Shown in pieces: positions 13,401-25,900 of a stretch of 64,000 nucleotides of DNA; position 1 is the first letter of the stretch; every line of letters starts with the position of its first letter. Below the pieces are notes generated by a model, which was not told the origin of the DNA, did not search any database, and was given only the letters and a program-made list of their open reading frames with translations. This stretch comes from Membranipora membranacea (taxonomy: Eukaryota; Bryozoa; Gymnolaemata; Cheilostomatida; Membraniporidae). A program made the translations under genes and the position numbers. The stretch spans positions 21,362,283 to 21,426,282 of the forward strand of contig OU612066.1 of NCBI GenBank assembly GCA_914767715.1. The letters run 5' to 3'.

Positions 13401-13661
13401 CTGATGACACATCATCTTTGGTAAAAATCTGATGGACCCTTTTTAGCATTTTACAATCATGGCATTATCGTTTTTAGTAAGTGCACTCATGAATGAAATC
13501 TGAATATTTTAAGCTTTTCCCCTAGCTCTAACAAATTTAGGCCATATTCCAAAGATTAATAATTGATTACCATTGCAAAAGTAATTAAAACTTGTCGACT
13601 ATCAGTTTAATAACAGCAGTAATGAGAATAACGAGTACACTTACATGGCAGTTCTGTACAT
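10496..13661 (-). pseudogene. unrecognised partner gene, copy 1 (broken)
   Basis: Eight exons were deduced by aligning three paralogues and matching splice phases: 13645-13661, 13340-13428, 13145-13243, 12802-12873, 12264-12438, 11377-11595, 10892-10971 and 10496-10675. I do not recognise the product. It is acidic and Ser/Thr rich, with a segment near ELETPLNLSLLEFTNELTQL that is conserved in all copies. This copy is disabled: exon 2 carries TAG (13392-13394) and TGA (13359-13361), exon 5 has lost its AG acceptor and can only use one 7 nt downstream, and the last exon lacks its first ~65 nt and is out of frame. A foldback element sits just upstream of exon 6. It is convergent with TRIM A. The exon 1 start was chosen because the whole chain stays in frame from that ATG in the paralogues. 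Confidence 0.6.
11807..11931. mobile_element. perfect foldback MITE, 125 bp
   Basis: Two 56-nt arms (11807-11862 and 11876-11931) are exact reverse complements around a 13-nt purine-rich loop. A 9-bp direct repeat, ATTCAGCTC, flanks the element (11798-11806 and 11932-11940). The paralogous introns near 42560 and 59020 lack it. Perfect arms imply recent insertion. It falls in intron 5 of partner copy 1. Confidence 0.8.
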
Positions 13662-16222
13662 TTCTTTTTGTTGATATTATTCGTTAAATGAACAGAAGTT
13701 CTCGTAGATATCACTTAGATTTATTTATAGCTTGTGACAGAGAATAACAGAAACACAGCTTGTTCAGTCAGTCACTATTTTCTGATTGTTGCGCTCAACC
13801 TTCAGTCATCATTGTGCTAAATGTTTTGTCATGGCGCATCTCCTTCAATTGTTGGCCATTTCGAATTGAAATCATTATTGTTCATTATTATACAAGTTAT
13901 CCTCTTGTTATGATTGTGATAGTAATAATAACTAAATATATGACATCATACAACTGCAGCAAGGAGTTATATAAATAAACCATACTTTGTGATGCTAAAA
14001 TTTTGACTTATATGCAGTGAACAGTGATCACACAAAAATGTGTGTAAAATGTAGGTGATCGGTAGGGTAAGCTTGGCCAGCGATTTTAAGGGTTAAGGCG
14101 TAAGGCTTTTTATTTTATGTTGGTAACGTTTGATAGAGGATTTCAAAGAACTATGACTCAAATTGTATGAACGCACACGGATTTGGCTCTTCGGTATGCA
14201 GCTTGAATATATAATCCTAACCAATGAATTTTCATTTTTTTTACACTTACTAGCACTAAAAAATCTCAATTTCTCAGTCTGTTGTAGAGAAGTTTCACCA
14301 TTGTGAATTACAAATCAAAACTCCAACCAAAAATTACAAATAACTAAAGAGATCTGGTGTAAGTTTTTGTCGGGTGCGATGATACAAAATACAGTAAGAA
14401 AATCCAACTTTCCTTCTCAGGACATTCGTCCAATATATTATTTCCTCACAAAACACCATCATCACAGAATCTTTGTTATCTTGTGCTAAACAAGATCAGA
14501 AGTCTAGTAGGAAATTCTATAAAACAAGTGATCAACTATTACTGTGATTGCTGCTTGACTCAGTCGGATATGCATATACATCACAGCTGTGTATGCATAT
14601 ACTCGGATATGTATATACATAAACACATACATTTGTACATATATATATATATATATACGTAGCTCGGATATACATATACAGCACAGCTGTGTATGCATGT
14701 ACTCGGATATGTATATACATATACACATACGTATGTACATATTTATATATATATACACGTAGCTCGGATATGCATATACAGCACAGCTGCTGTGCTCACA
14801 AGCACAAACCTGCAATATATGCTGGTCGGTGTGAGATAAAATGAGGGTAGTAGTATGAATAACGGCTATTTGTATAGAACCCAGTCTGAGCTACAAATCA
14901 ACGTGTCTGGTCAGCCAGAGAAGACTTTTGAATTAATGAGCAGCAACAACCCCTTCCACAACGGTCAATTCGAAACGGTCAATTAAATGGAGTAACACTT
15001 GCAGGTGCGCTACAGAATCTTGAGAATCTTGAGCTGTCTGGGGGGACCCGGATAGGTCAAAGCTGATTATTCCATAAATAGAGGTTACGATAATTATCTC
15101 TACAGAAAAAAATAATGTGTAAACATAATAAAAATAAGAGTAAATATAACTAATATTGACATGCAATGTGGACATCAGTTATTGCATTTATCATCTCTAA
15201 GAGGCCAGAATCGGCAGAAATAGTTTGGCCATAGAAAAGGCTGTAAGATTTGCATAACATTAATTTATGTGTCACAAAACCTAGCTTCATCGTTACATAT
15301 TATAGTTTGCATGTTCAACTTACAGCACTGCCGCAGATCTATTCTACCTAATGTAATGACAAAACATGTTGCAGTAAACACTGACAACTAGCAAACCAAG
15401 CTGAGCCCACTAGTTGTGTTCTGACACAGCTAGGGATCACTTTGCAGAACTCAATGAAGATGGTGGTGTTTAGACCCGGCTTACCTATAAAATAATAGTT
15501 ATTACTTGCAGTAGGGGTTTTTCGCATAGCATAGTAGTGCTGACCGCTGAGGGTAAAGGACTGTACTGTATTTGTTTTTATTATTATAAGCTTATGATCC
15601 TAATTTATCTTAAAAGTTCTCGATCTAGGTTTTGCCTAAGGAGACAAATTATTTATACAATCTTGTGTGGAAAGGCTTTGACATACATTCACCGATTTTT
15701 CTTGCGCTTAAGCAATAAGGAGCTGATATAACTCTAGACGTCCCTTGATTGTATACATTATTTCATTGACAGAGATACAGTAAACTATTATGCCCTGCGC
15801 AAAATAATCATGTCATATCTTGCATTTAAGTGTGACAGTATTAAATGCTATTAATTTGTTTAAGAAGTATTTTGAGTCCATGATCTGAACACCCTAACCT
15901 CGTCCTCATGACATGCGGCTTGCGCCCTCCCTGCTTGCATAATATTATAATAGTTGTTAATCAAACATTGCTGTGTTATCCCCACCTGGATCATAAGAGG
16001 ACAACTCTGAAATTAGTGATTTTCTGAGATCATAAGGTCAATGATACCTGAATAGACATATGTTTTCGACATCAATGATTGGCAATTTGAGAGTCGGTGT
16101 CTGTGTTTATGTAAAGAAAGTCCAAAGTTCATAAAACAAGTCTGTTAGCAGAGAAGATAAAATATATACAAGTTGCAAATGAATAGTCAGTCGGATATTA
16201 GATACCTGGATTTGAGGAAGAG
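13662..16222. other. spacer without recognised genes
   Basis: The first ~300 bp match the leader region of the partner gene found at 145-360, 44034-44330 and 60169-60400. Beyond about 14000 the sequence is not related to the other units. It contains a 100-bp tandem repeat at 14561-14789 and only short, unsupported reading frames. I see nothing else assignable. Confidence 0.5.
14561..14789. repeat. 100-bp tandem repeat, about 2.3 copies
   Basis: Units start at about 14561, 14661 and 14761 (the last partial). Each opens with TCGGATATGCATATACA or a close variant and ends in a TA-rich run followed by ACGT. Each unit also contains an internal second TCGGATAT block. Reading frames crossing it are artefacts of the repeat. 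Confidence 0.75.
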
Positions 16223-16633
16223 CTTGTTAGCCACATAGCAGGGTAGGTCGAGGCGCAGATTGCTAGTAGAGGCGTGGCTTGCTGCTCTTGTTTTATTGGC
16301 TACTTATTGTATACAAACATTGTGAAAGCACATGGTTTTATCAGAATTGTGTATATTATGATGTCTTATACTTACAAACACTCTTTATATGCTTATGATA
16401 TATGTCTATGTAATAGCACATAAATTCTGATATTGCCATTGACATGTGCTCAGTTCTGTAGAAACATCCTATATTTTGCTACATGTGTACTACTAAAACA
16501 TTTCCAACATTCCAGCTAGTGTTAGACTTTATTTCAGAAGAGCAGGAAAGACAAGGGACTACCTTCACAAATGACCACACAGCGAAGCAGCTGAAAACAC
16601 CACTTAGTGAGCTCAATTTTGGTGGGTAGCTTA

Positions 16634-16921
16634 CATTGAATTCCATATCTGGAATAGCATCATTAGCTTTCTCTTGCAAAACAAAGGGCTTGCAAAAATA
16701 GCCAGTCCCTAGTAGCAATCTAGAAATGCCCTAATCATCGACACTGTATGGAGTATAATTACTGTTTGCAATTGTGTAAACAAGACAATTTCTTAGGCTA
16801 ATTATTCTTGCTACTAGGGACAGCCAATCAGATAACAGTCAGATGGGTCCCTGTGTTTAGTGTCCTAACCGTATAACGCTATGATACTATTTCCATTCTA
16901 AGAGAAGAATCTAATTCAGTG
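16634..16921. mobile_element. hAT-like MITE nested in the left inverted repeat
   Basis: This 288-bp insertion is present only in the left terminus of the Ulp1-PHD transposon. It is flanked by the 8-bp repeat GTAGCTTA (16626-16633 and 16922-16929), which is single at the matching right-hand site near 21350. Its ends are inverted (CATTGAATT versus CACTGAATT). An internal inverted pair, GTCCCTAGTAGCAA, lies at about 16706 and 16810. Confidence 0.75.
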
Positions 16922-17318
16922 GTAGCTTATTATACATCCTAGCCTTATTCAAAACTGGTGTTTGGGGATGTCGAATATTCTTAACATTTTGCAGCCTCAT
17001 TTCTTTTCATTTAAGCAGCGACAAGTGCTACCTTACTTGCATTTAATAATAAATCACAACGCTCGATGGTGCTGTCACAAACAAGGAAGAAACCACTGCA
17101 GTTGAATGATGGGAACAAATACTGCAGATATATTCAACTGAGAGTTCACATTTACCGTATTTGAAAATATGTTCTGTGTGTCTATTTTAGATCCTTTTGA
17201 CTTTAGCAAACAAATAAATATTTATGTATGCATTCAAATATCTTTAGGTTGATAAAGACATTTATTTGTAATTGATAAGCTGATACATACAATAAAGAGT
17301 AAAAGACATTATGTTTCA

Positions 17319-17333
17319 CCCCCCCCCCCCCCC
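17319..17333. repeat. poly-C run
   Basis: Homopolymer of about 15 C inside the transposon, between the left terminus and the PHD exon. Confidence 0.85.
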
Positions 17334-17550
17334 GTAACAATTATGAAGCTAAATATTAAAAGAATTCAGTAAATTACATGAGTTAAAATCATAACTTTGA
17401 TAACTCTAAACATGCCAGCACGGAAACCACATATTTACAACCCACATTTATTTACTGCCTGAGTAGTCAAATGTGTTAAAAAATTTAAGGCACAAGAATT
17501 AAGTGGTCAATTAATAATTAAATTGGTGCAAAGAGAGAAAAGTATCGATA

Positions 17551-19803
17551 CTAAATCAAGAATGCCCCTCCCCGGCATCTTCTACACCTGAAGTTGGTCA
17601 CTTCGTTTGTGAGGGGCTCAAAGGCTGTCCAGGGAATGTGGACGCACCCCCCGTGGAACCATTCCTTGCACTCCTCACACTCAATCATATCATCCGTATC
17701 CTGTCGAAAACGATTTAACGTTAGTCGGCAGGTGCAGTAGACCTAGAATATAAATAAAATTTTGCATGAGTATAATATATGTACTGAACATCTATGTACT
17801 GTTCATACATTTTCTTTCATAATAGGTTAAAGTACAAATTTTTATCGAAGAATGTCTCAAGTTATCTTTACCAAAATATTCACAAATGTGAGCTACTTTT
17901 TTATATTTATTGGACTAGTAACTTTTATTATATTATTGTTGAAGGTTTATAGATCTAAAATATGGCATTTTTGAGAAAACCGAAAGGGAGTGCTTGTGGT
18001 GTTAATGATCCTACATACCCGATACCATGTTACTTTGGTTGTTCTTCTACAGCGAGGCATGGCAACATCAACTTTAGGAAATACACTAAAACGACCCTGA
18101 GCCAGACAGTCGTGTAGGTGCTGTCTCATTGAAAGTTGGTCGTAGCTCGATTCCTGCGGGTCTCCACCAAACAAAACTTCGACCAAGTTAGCAACTGCAT
18201 GCAGGCCACAGTCATGGCTGTTACCTTGTTTTTGTACCATCAGCAGCTTTACATAGATCCTGCTCGCAGGTGTTTTCTCTAGGCCTACAGGAAGAAGAAA
18301 TAATGTATTAAAAACATATGTTAATTGGGAAGTTTTTATCATGGGTTGGCAATGCTTCATTACTGTTGCCGGAATGATGCTGCTTAGTAGTCATCAGGCT
18401 TAAGATCATCAGGTATTTTTGGAGATGCGATAATGTTGAACAAAAATATATTGACTATTTTTCATTTCTGTTACAATTGAATAAATCTGTCATGACATAA
18501 GAATCTAACACATGTATAATTTGAAATAATATAATATGTTTAGGATCATGATTCACATTTTCTAGGATAATCCGCTGTTTAAGTACATCAAATTAAAAAT
18601 TTGAATAGAATAATATTGTGAAACAAGTGAGATATACAACATTACATAACATATAATCAACATGACCTATGCTGGAACTACTTATTCGCAATGGCCTGTA
18701 GAGCTTTCTGTGAAGGCTCCAGACCCATGCTGTCGAAGTATGCTACCTGATTCGGTTTGCAGCGTATGTTTGTGGCTGCTACCCAATGATTACCATTTAC
18801 ATGGAGAATTTGACAGTAATCCTTTATGCTGTCGACAGGGTTAAAGCACTGCCGCCGCTGGATGAGTAGAGGATCTTGTGCTTCTACTGATGGGAACTGC
18901 TCTTGTATTATTCCCAGGGCATCATATAGCCCATCAGATGAGAGCCAATACTGTGGGTCCAGTACCTTATCATAGTTGGCTAGTTTAGATATACTCTGAC
19001 CAGTAGGCTGAGGATTGTTTGTTGGTGCAGATGGTTTGGATGGCCTAGATTGATTTAGAGTTGGAGCGATTGAGATCTGTGGTTGTGGTTTGAAAGTTGG
19101 CTGAGAGGTCTGTTTAGTTGACTCTGTTTGACAGGATTTCAGGTCAGTGATGACAAAATCACCAAACCTACCAAACTTGCTGAATTTCCTGTACTTTGCA
19201 GGCCGGTTTAATCCTTTCCTGTTTTTTCCTATCCATCTTTTTCTTTTCCTTTCTTTCTTTTCTGTCACCGGTCTTGATATGGTATGGATGCTATTTTTTT
19301 TTTGGAAGTACTGCCACAAATGATTGCTGTACTTCTTTTAGCTTAGAGAGAATAGTTTTAGCAGTTTCCACAGCCGTGTTCAGATATGTTAACGATTTCA
19401 GGGTATTTAATACTTCTCGGATGTCCTCATTTACGGATTCACTTCTGCTGTCGTCTGTTTTAGAGAGCTCCTCGGTGCGAAGTGAACGGTAGGGTGTCGA
19501 GATTGATGCTTCATTGTCTTCATTGGGAGGTGGAAGGTTCTGACTTTCCGTATTTGGATTTTGGTCACACAACTCATCTGTACCATCAGGCAGCACCTTA
19601 GAATCTAATGTCCACCAAGGATCGGCATGTGTGTCAGGGATCACAAGGCTGCCATCTCCTTGGTATGGTTTGTGGACCTCCTCAGGTGGAATTAACACGG
19701 TGAACTCCTCACTCCAACATATATCTTCTGACCTTGTAGCTTTCAGATCTGTAGCTAGTTTCACTTGCTGATGTTTATTAGACTTATCCTGGGTGAGCTG
19801 CAA
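17551..19803 (-). CDS. Ulp1/SENP-type cysteine protease with C-terminal PHD finger (transposon gene, frameshifted)
   Basis: Read on the - strand, the N-terminal part (19803-19291) is low complexity, then a basic stretch and the first half of a C48 protease fold run to about 18682. The second half is 18019-18284, and a PHD-finger exon is 17551-17742 ending in TAG. Catalytic residues appear in family order: His in GNHWV (about 18785), Asp in YFDSMG (about 18730), and Gln plus Cys in QGNSHDCG (about 18210). The PHD exon shows CTC, CEEC, HGGC and CRRC, a Cys4-His-Cys3 pattern. Such proteases cleave ubiquitin-like modifiers, and PHD fingers read histone tails. The chain breaks at a 10-A run (about 19297), where the frame shifts by one, and the splice phase between 18682 and 18284 does not fit cleanly. 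It is probably inactive, unless these are sequence errors. The true 5' exon is unresolved; an open block at about 20118-20255 may precede it. Confidence 0.65.
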
Positions 19804-20906
19804 TTGTCAAATGCAGATAAAAAAGCCATGTTCGCGAAAATTTACAGTAAGACGAGATATTGGTAATAAAAAGTTGACCGAAACAAAGATAATGTAACTG
19901 GGTTTCTCACAACATACACACATGTGTACATACATTTTAATGCAATTTCCCGTACAATTTTCACTCCATTGGAGGTGTACAATATTGAGGTTGTCACTTC
20001 TGTGGAACATTACAACAGCAATACAGTGAGTAAGTCTAGTTTGTTTGCAAAGATCAAGTGAGGTTTTCAACATTACAACAGCATAGAAACAGTAAAAAGC
20101 TAAACAAATCATTAGGGATACTCACAACAAAGCCTTGAAAAATGACGCAGCGGGATATTTTGATTGCAGCAGGACATCCAAGCTTTTAGGTATTCTGAGT
20201 ACTCATCCGAGTTTTCTTGACCACTGGATGATCTTGATCCATGTCAATCTGAAATAACATAATATTGAAATGCCAAGTTGACTTCAATTTATCTTATGCA
20301 GTCATATTGTAGAAAGATTGGTTTTTATTTCTAGTTTTACCAGTTTTCAACCGTAAATTATTGCATTGTATTACTATTGACTAATCCTATGATACAGGTG
20401 TCGGCTGGTATTTGATGATAGTTATGTCGTCTGTATATGTTTTAATCTAAGTTAGTGTAAACAGAGAATTGTAATGGGCTAAGGGGAGTTCCAGTGTTTG
20501 TTAATAATGGATATGACAGATTATCTCCTACAATTGTTCTCCGGCTCATTTACTATTGATGCTTGTTAACTAACCAGTCACAATTATGTCTAGGTGATGC
20601 AGCATAGGTATCAAGGATCCAAAATCAAATTGCAAGTTTTTTAATAATTTTATTTCACGGTGAGCAAATATGTAGGTGCTGATCCCTCAGTAAATAAGTG
20701 GGCCGACCAACTTGCAAACATCAATGGGGAATTACACAGCCATGATGTGCGAGAGGTTTAATGCAAATCTATGGTTGAATTAAATCGTCAGGAACCTCTG
20801 ATAGTATTATCGTATCAATTCATATTCCAATCTCTTGCAAAACTGAAAAATATTCCCGAGAAGTTTTTTTCTGAGTAGCACACTTCTGGGTAGACAAGCC
20901 TCTTGG

Positions 20907-21110
20907 TTAGGCATGGTAAATATTTGAACGTGGTAGTAAGCTTACCGATCGCCTTTGTTTTTCCTTTCTCTTATGAGCAGTATGATGATCTTTTCCATAT
21001 AAACAATGCATGATCGCAGAAGACACACTCACTAAGGCTCTCCCACAATTATCAAAGCGCAGTCGGTGTTTGCTAAAGTCAAAAGGATCTAAAATAGACA
21101 CACAGAACAT
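20907..21110 (-). CDS. basic exon within the transposon, function unknown
   Basis: On the - strand an open block lies between an acceptor (TATTTTAG) near 21095 and a donor (CGGTAAGC) near 20941. It contains DPFDFSKHRLRFDN and a basic cluster, KRKEKQRR, that could be a nuclear signal. Its upstream part overlaps the inner end of the right inverted repeat. It may be an upstream exon of the Ulp1-PHD gene or a separate transposon gene. No known domain is recognised. Confidence 0.35.
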   Translation of the reverse strand: MFCVSILDPFDFSKHRLRFDNCGRALVSVSSAIMHCLYGKDHHTAHKRKEKQRRSVSLLPRSNIYHA

Positions 21111-21739
21111 ATTTTCAAATACGGTAAATGTGAACTCTCAGTTGAATATATCTGCAGTATTTGTTCCCATCATTCAACTGCAGTGGTTTCTTCCTTGTTT
21201 GTGACAGCACCATCGAGCGTTGTGATTTATTATTGAATGCAAGTAAGGTAGCACTTGTCGCTGCTTAAATGAAAAGAAATGAGGCTGCAAAATGTTAAGA
21301 ATATTCGACATCCCCAAACACCAGTTTTGAATAAGGCTAGGATGTATAATAAGCTACCCACCAAAATTCAGCTCACTAAGTGGTGTTTTCAGCTGCTTCG
21401 CTGTGTGGTCATTTGTGAAGGTAGTCCCTTGTCTTTCCTGCTCTTCTGAAATAAAGTCTAACACTAGCTGGAATGTTGGAAATGTTTTAGTAGTACACAT
21501 GTTGCAAAATATAGGATGTTTCTACAGAACTGAGCACATGTCAATGGCAATATCAGAATTTATGTGCTATTACATAGACATATATCATAAGCATATAAAG
21601 AGTGTTTGTAAGTATAAGACATCATAATTATACACAATTCTGATAAAACCATGTGCTTTCACAATGCTTGTATACAATAAGTAGCCAATAAAACAAGAGC
21701 AGCAAGCCACGCCTCTACTAGCAATCTGCGCCTCGACCT

Positions 21740-21792
21740 ACCCTGCTATGTGGCTAACAAGAGCTTGTTAGCCACATAGCAGGGTAGGTATG
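21740..21792. repeat. palindrome at the right transposon end
   Basis: CCTACCCTGCTATGTGGCTA on the left of the centre is mirrored by its exact reverse complement on the right, with only two bases between. It is the terminal ~25 nt of the transposon repeated in opposite orientation beyond its own end. Confidence 0.75.
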
Positions 21793-22980
21793 TATGTTCG
21801 CTTGATTGGAACATTTTTATTGACTGCTACAGCAAGGTAATGCCATAGTTATTTATTTTTCAAATGCATTCTGTGAAACTATCATTAACATGCTATTGAT
21901 TGAGAGATAACTAACTCAACTGGAAGTGGCTGAGCCGCTAGGAGTCGGTCAACTCTGAGTCTACTCTTTGCTTGGTCTGAGCAATGAGGGAGTTCATTAG
22001 ATCATTTGTTAGTCTGAGACTCACTGATCACGGGCCCCTGGAATGTAGTTCCAGGGGCCCATGTCACTGACTGATATCTATTCTATTGTAGCAAGCTAGT
22101 GTAAGACTCAACTCAATCATTCTATCTATTAAAGATATGATATGATAGCTGAAATAGTAGAAGTAGATTCTTGTATGGGTGTATATAAAACATTAAATTG
22201 AAAGTAATTAATGAGTAGTGATGCTGGATCTCCACATGACAAATTGTAATTGGCTTGTTGTGCATATGACCTCCCTCCTGTTCTTCCTGGAGGAGAGGGA
22301 GCTCATTGGTTGTGCAACTAAGTAAGAATGAACCGCTTCACCCATCCGTATTCACCAAAAAACACGCCCAGTTGGTGTGGGTATGCCTTGGCCTATATAT
22401 ATATATATGCCTGCATATATATTTGTCGCTTCTCACCGCTCCTCACCTATTTTTCATACGCTATTTTCTCACCAAACGAGCGCATGTTTGGCAAGTAACC
22501 ACTTTAATGGGACACGTAATATCTGGACTGGCCCCACCAGATTCAAACCTAGCTATGTATTCGCAAAGTGGTATGCGGTTATTGTTTGGGTGATGAGTAA
22601 ACAGGGACTCCATGGTGTGGTGTGGACTGTGAATAGTAGGCCCATGACAGAAATTGCCCTCATCATCGTCGGTATACTAATATGCAAGCCTGCACCGTCA
22701 CTTCTATATGGCAATGGTCACGGAACCAATAGGCCAACCTAAGGCTGCAGTTATTTCTTTCATTACCCTTTTTATATCATCCTTGAATCAATCTCAGGTT
22801 CTGAACTGATTTATTGTGACAGTCTGTTAGGTACCCTGTGGAAAGATAAATCTTGTGGAGTCCTTCGATTTCTGTCTTCTCCTGCACCATTCAACAACTA
22901 TATTATTCCGAGCCATGTTTCATCTCCTGTAGATGGCGTTGGCTTTTGGTAAGGCAGTGAGTTGAGCACTGGAGGCTCGT
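21793..22980. other. spacer before the acyl-CoA oxidase gene
   Basis: No gene is supported. It holds a GC-rich hairpin at 22032-22060 (GGGCCCCTGGA and its complement), a second imperfect hairpin at about 22270-22302, and a short TA tract at 22398. Two overlapping reading frames at 22306-22742 show no domain and cross the TA tract, so I do not call them. Confidence 0.4.
22032..22060. repeat. GC-rich perfect hairpin
   Basis: Arms GGGCCCCTGGA and TCCAGGGGCCC pair perfectly around a 7-nt loop. Weaker outer pairing (TCACTGA and its near complement) suggests a small foldback element. Confidence 0.7.
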
Positions 22981-25900
22981 ATGTCTAATCTAGCGGTGCC
23001 TGCAGCCAGCACCAGTATACAGTACAGCAGCTCTTTGGCTAATAACCACGGTCCCTCAGCTCTAAGAGATGACTGGCCTAAGCCTCACTTTAATATGGAT
23101 AAGACGATGGAGATTCTCGATCATGATAATCTGGAGATGAGGAAAGAGATGAGAGAATTCTTACGTGATCCTGTCTTCACTCCAATGTAAGACTTCAGGG
23201 GTAAAAGGTTTCAAACTCTGACTAGGAGCTGCAGCAGAGAGATTTAGTTGCACTCTGTAGTTACATATTGTCTGTCTTTGATAATATTTGATCATTTGCA
23301 GGAGTAAAGTTTACATTGGAGGTTAAAGAGCGTCTTTGCACTAGTAAGAATTAACGAAATTTAGTCGTCTTCAAAAAAGTTCAAATAAAGTTCAAAACAG
23401 TTAAAATAATGTTTCGCTGATACATACTCATCCAGGATATGCGATCAAAATATAAATTATGTTTGAATATTAATATTCTGTATATAAACTCCAGGTTATA
23501 TAGATTCTTCAATCACTATATAATTTTATGATTCAGATACATCTCATCACTATATAATGTTACTATGTAGATACTTCATATCACTGATAATATTATTATG
23601 CAGATATAACATTCCACTAGAAGAGGAGAGGGAGGTAGCCTTACAAAGACTACAGAGAATCTGTGATGGCGGATTTATTTCTGTACTCAACTTGGCTACA
23701 AAGATGACTGTCCAGTTTAATCTGTTTGGTAGGTACAACAGAGCGGTAGTTATACAGCTGTGACTGGGTGCTTTATATCCCAGTCTGATAATTATCGGTA
23801 TAAGTTTTAAGTATGAGTTTAACACATCAAGCTTCCTTGATTCACAATCAAAGTCCTTTAGCTTTGTGACTGAAAGATTAAATTTTGTGTTTGTTATGTC
23901 AGAAGGTTAGTGAGTTTGTTGCTTGCTGGCCAAGTAGCAGAACTGTTCTACTATCACCATGCATTACAAAATAAACTCACTTACAGAGAAATTCATTCAT
24001 CGCTTGCTTTTACAACTAGCAATGTACAGCAAGCAGTTTAAACATTAGCTTTCTGCTGTCAGGATAGCAAGCACTGCACAGCCTTTGTCATGTTATCTTG
24101 TAGTGAGATTCACTGCCCTTCTACTGTTAGTATCACAGAACCTGTTGTTGAATGAGGGAGATAACCTTGGGTTAATCGACTCATGAATTCAGGAGCAAGC
24201 ATTGAATATTTCATACCATGACCAGGATCTGTTTTTCTCACATCTCTTGCTCATATCATACCACACCATCTCATTGTGACCTTCCTTCTATATATTATTG
24301 CCAACTTCATATGATCTGTACCCAATTAACTCCCTCACAGTTCATTGCTGTATCATTATCATTTACTAATAACTCATATTATCTAATAGGAGGTAGATCA
24401 GTTGGTTAGAGTGCCGTCCCTTCAGCATGAAAATGTTGAAGGTCGTGGGTTCAAATCCCACTGCAGTCTATTGACTATTGGGGTTTGGTTGGCCCCCAGG
24501 TGTGCTCCCACCTGCCTGCAAACAGAGGGCAAATGGGCGCATATATTGCAGCCTAGCCCCTAAGGCAACTGGTATTTTGATGGCGATACTTCGGGACGTG
24601 GCGTGTGATATGACATCTGTTTTTACCATTTTTATCAACCATTTTTTTATCTGAATATAACAGGGGTACAGTGTTAAAGCTTGGTACAGAGAGACATTAA
24701 AGTAAACTCCTCAAGGGAATCGATACTCTGGAGGATGTCGGCTGTTTCGGTCTGATTGAGTTAGGATATGGTAGGCAAAACTAAAACTAGATTTTAATAA
24801 CATATGCGACAAATTGCTACTCTACGGATGAAACTCTTTTCTAATCCTGTAAATTGTTACGGAACCTCAATTACTACTTACCCAAGTAATTTTCTGTCCA
24901 TTACCAAGCTTCTAAACATTTATATCCTCAAAGCTTCAATCATTCCAAACTTGAGTAATGCTGATTGTATCAATTTGTGCTAAAGTTTGTCACTTGATAT
25001 ACAGTAACAAGCAAGCCTCATATCCTGAGTCAGCACCTGGACTTTTATTGATAAGTGATGTACAATGGCAAGCTATAGATTTGGAGTTGCCTCCTACTTG
25101 AGTAACTCTAACGAGTCCACTTCTTCTTTATTTAATAATCAGGTAATAATGCAGTGGAGATGGAGACTACAGCTATATATGATAAGAAGACATCAGAGTG
25201 GATAATAAACAGTCCTACCACTGTGTCTCAAAAATACTGGATCACTAATGGAGCTGTACATGCTAAACATTGTGTGGTATTCGCCAGGTGTGTACCTCTA
25301 CTTCTGAATAATATGCTGGTCTATATATCAGAAACGTGTTAAATCTCCGGTTAAAAGTGACGTCAGTTTAATAGACCACAGGGTGGGTATCAATGTGTTT
25401 TGTGAACAGAACACCTCAGTGATAGTTTGTATATAAATTATCAGTGATTCTATTTATAGTATAATTTTATTGGATCACGGATATCCACAAATATTTTACT
25501 TTAATGTTGACCATGTCTTTTTTGGGTATCCGTAATACGGGTATACAATGGTGTGGCAGTCCGAATCAGAGATGAACAACTTAAAACTATGCCGGGTAGG
25601 TCACCCCCCCTCCTCTAACTTTTGCCCCAATTATAGGATCACTATTAATGTTGATAATGGATATATTCTATCTAGATGAAGTTTGGAAACATTCAAACGT
25701 TTGTTAACTTAAATTATCCCGAGCTATATGGTAAAAGTATATGGGTTCTGAGATGAGGTGGATGTATAGTAAATATAGGAGACAAATCTTTAAGGGACCA
25801 CTTTGCCTTCATGTATAGTTCCTCTTTAGGACGAGGATACATTTTTTGTACTGAATTTATTTATTCATATATGATTCATATTTTAAGGTGTTAGGGTGGA

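Larger units (their letters stand above)
16223..21766. mobile_element. transposon with ~0.7-kb terminal inverted repeats, Ulp1-PHD cargo
   Basis: The left end (16223 to about 17207, including a 288-bp insertion) and the right end (about 21070-21766) are long, nearly identical inverted repeats starting CTTGTTAGCCACATAGCAGG. About 3.9 kb lies between them and encodes, on the - strand, a Ulp1/C48-type protease with a PHD finger plus a further basic exon. Long inverted termini combined with a SUMO-protease-like gene occur in several eukaryotic DNA-transposon groups. I cannot identify a transposase, so the superfamily is undetermined. A clear target duplication is not visible, because the right flank is itself an inverted copy of the terminus. 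Confidence 0.7.

Noticed and set aside
14504-14815. Tyr/Ile-rich reading frame of 103 codons on the - strand
   Set aside because: It is the translation of a 100-bp TA-rich tandem repeat.
22306-22742. Two overlapping + strand reading frames of 95 and 121 codons
   Set aside because: They cross a TA tract, have no domain and no supporting splice structure.
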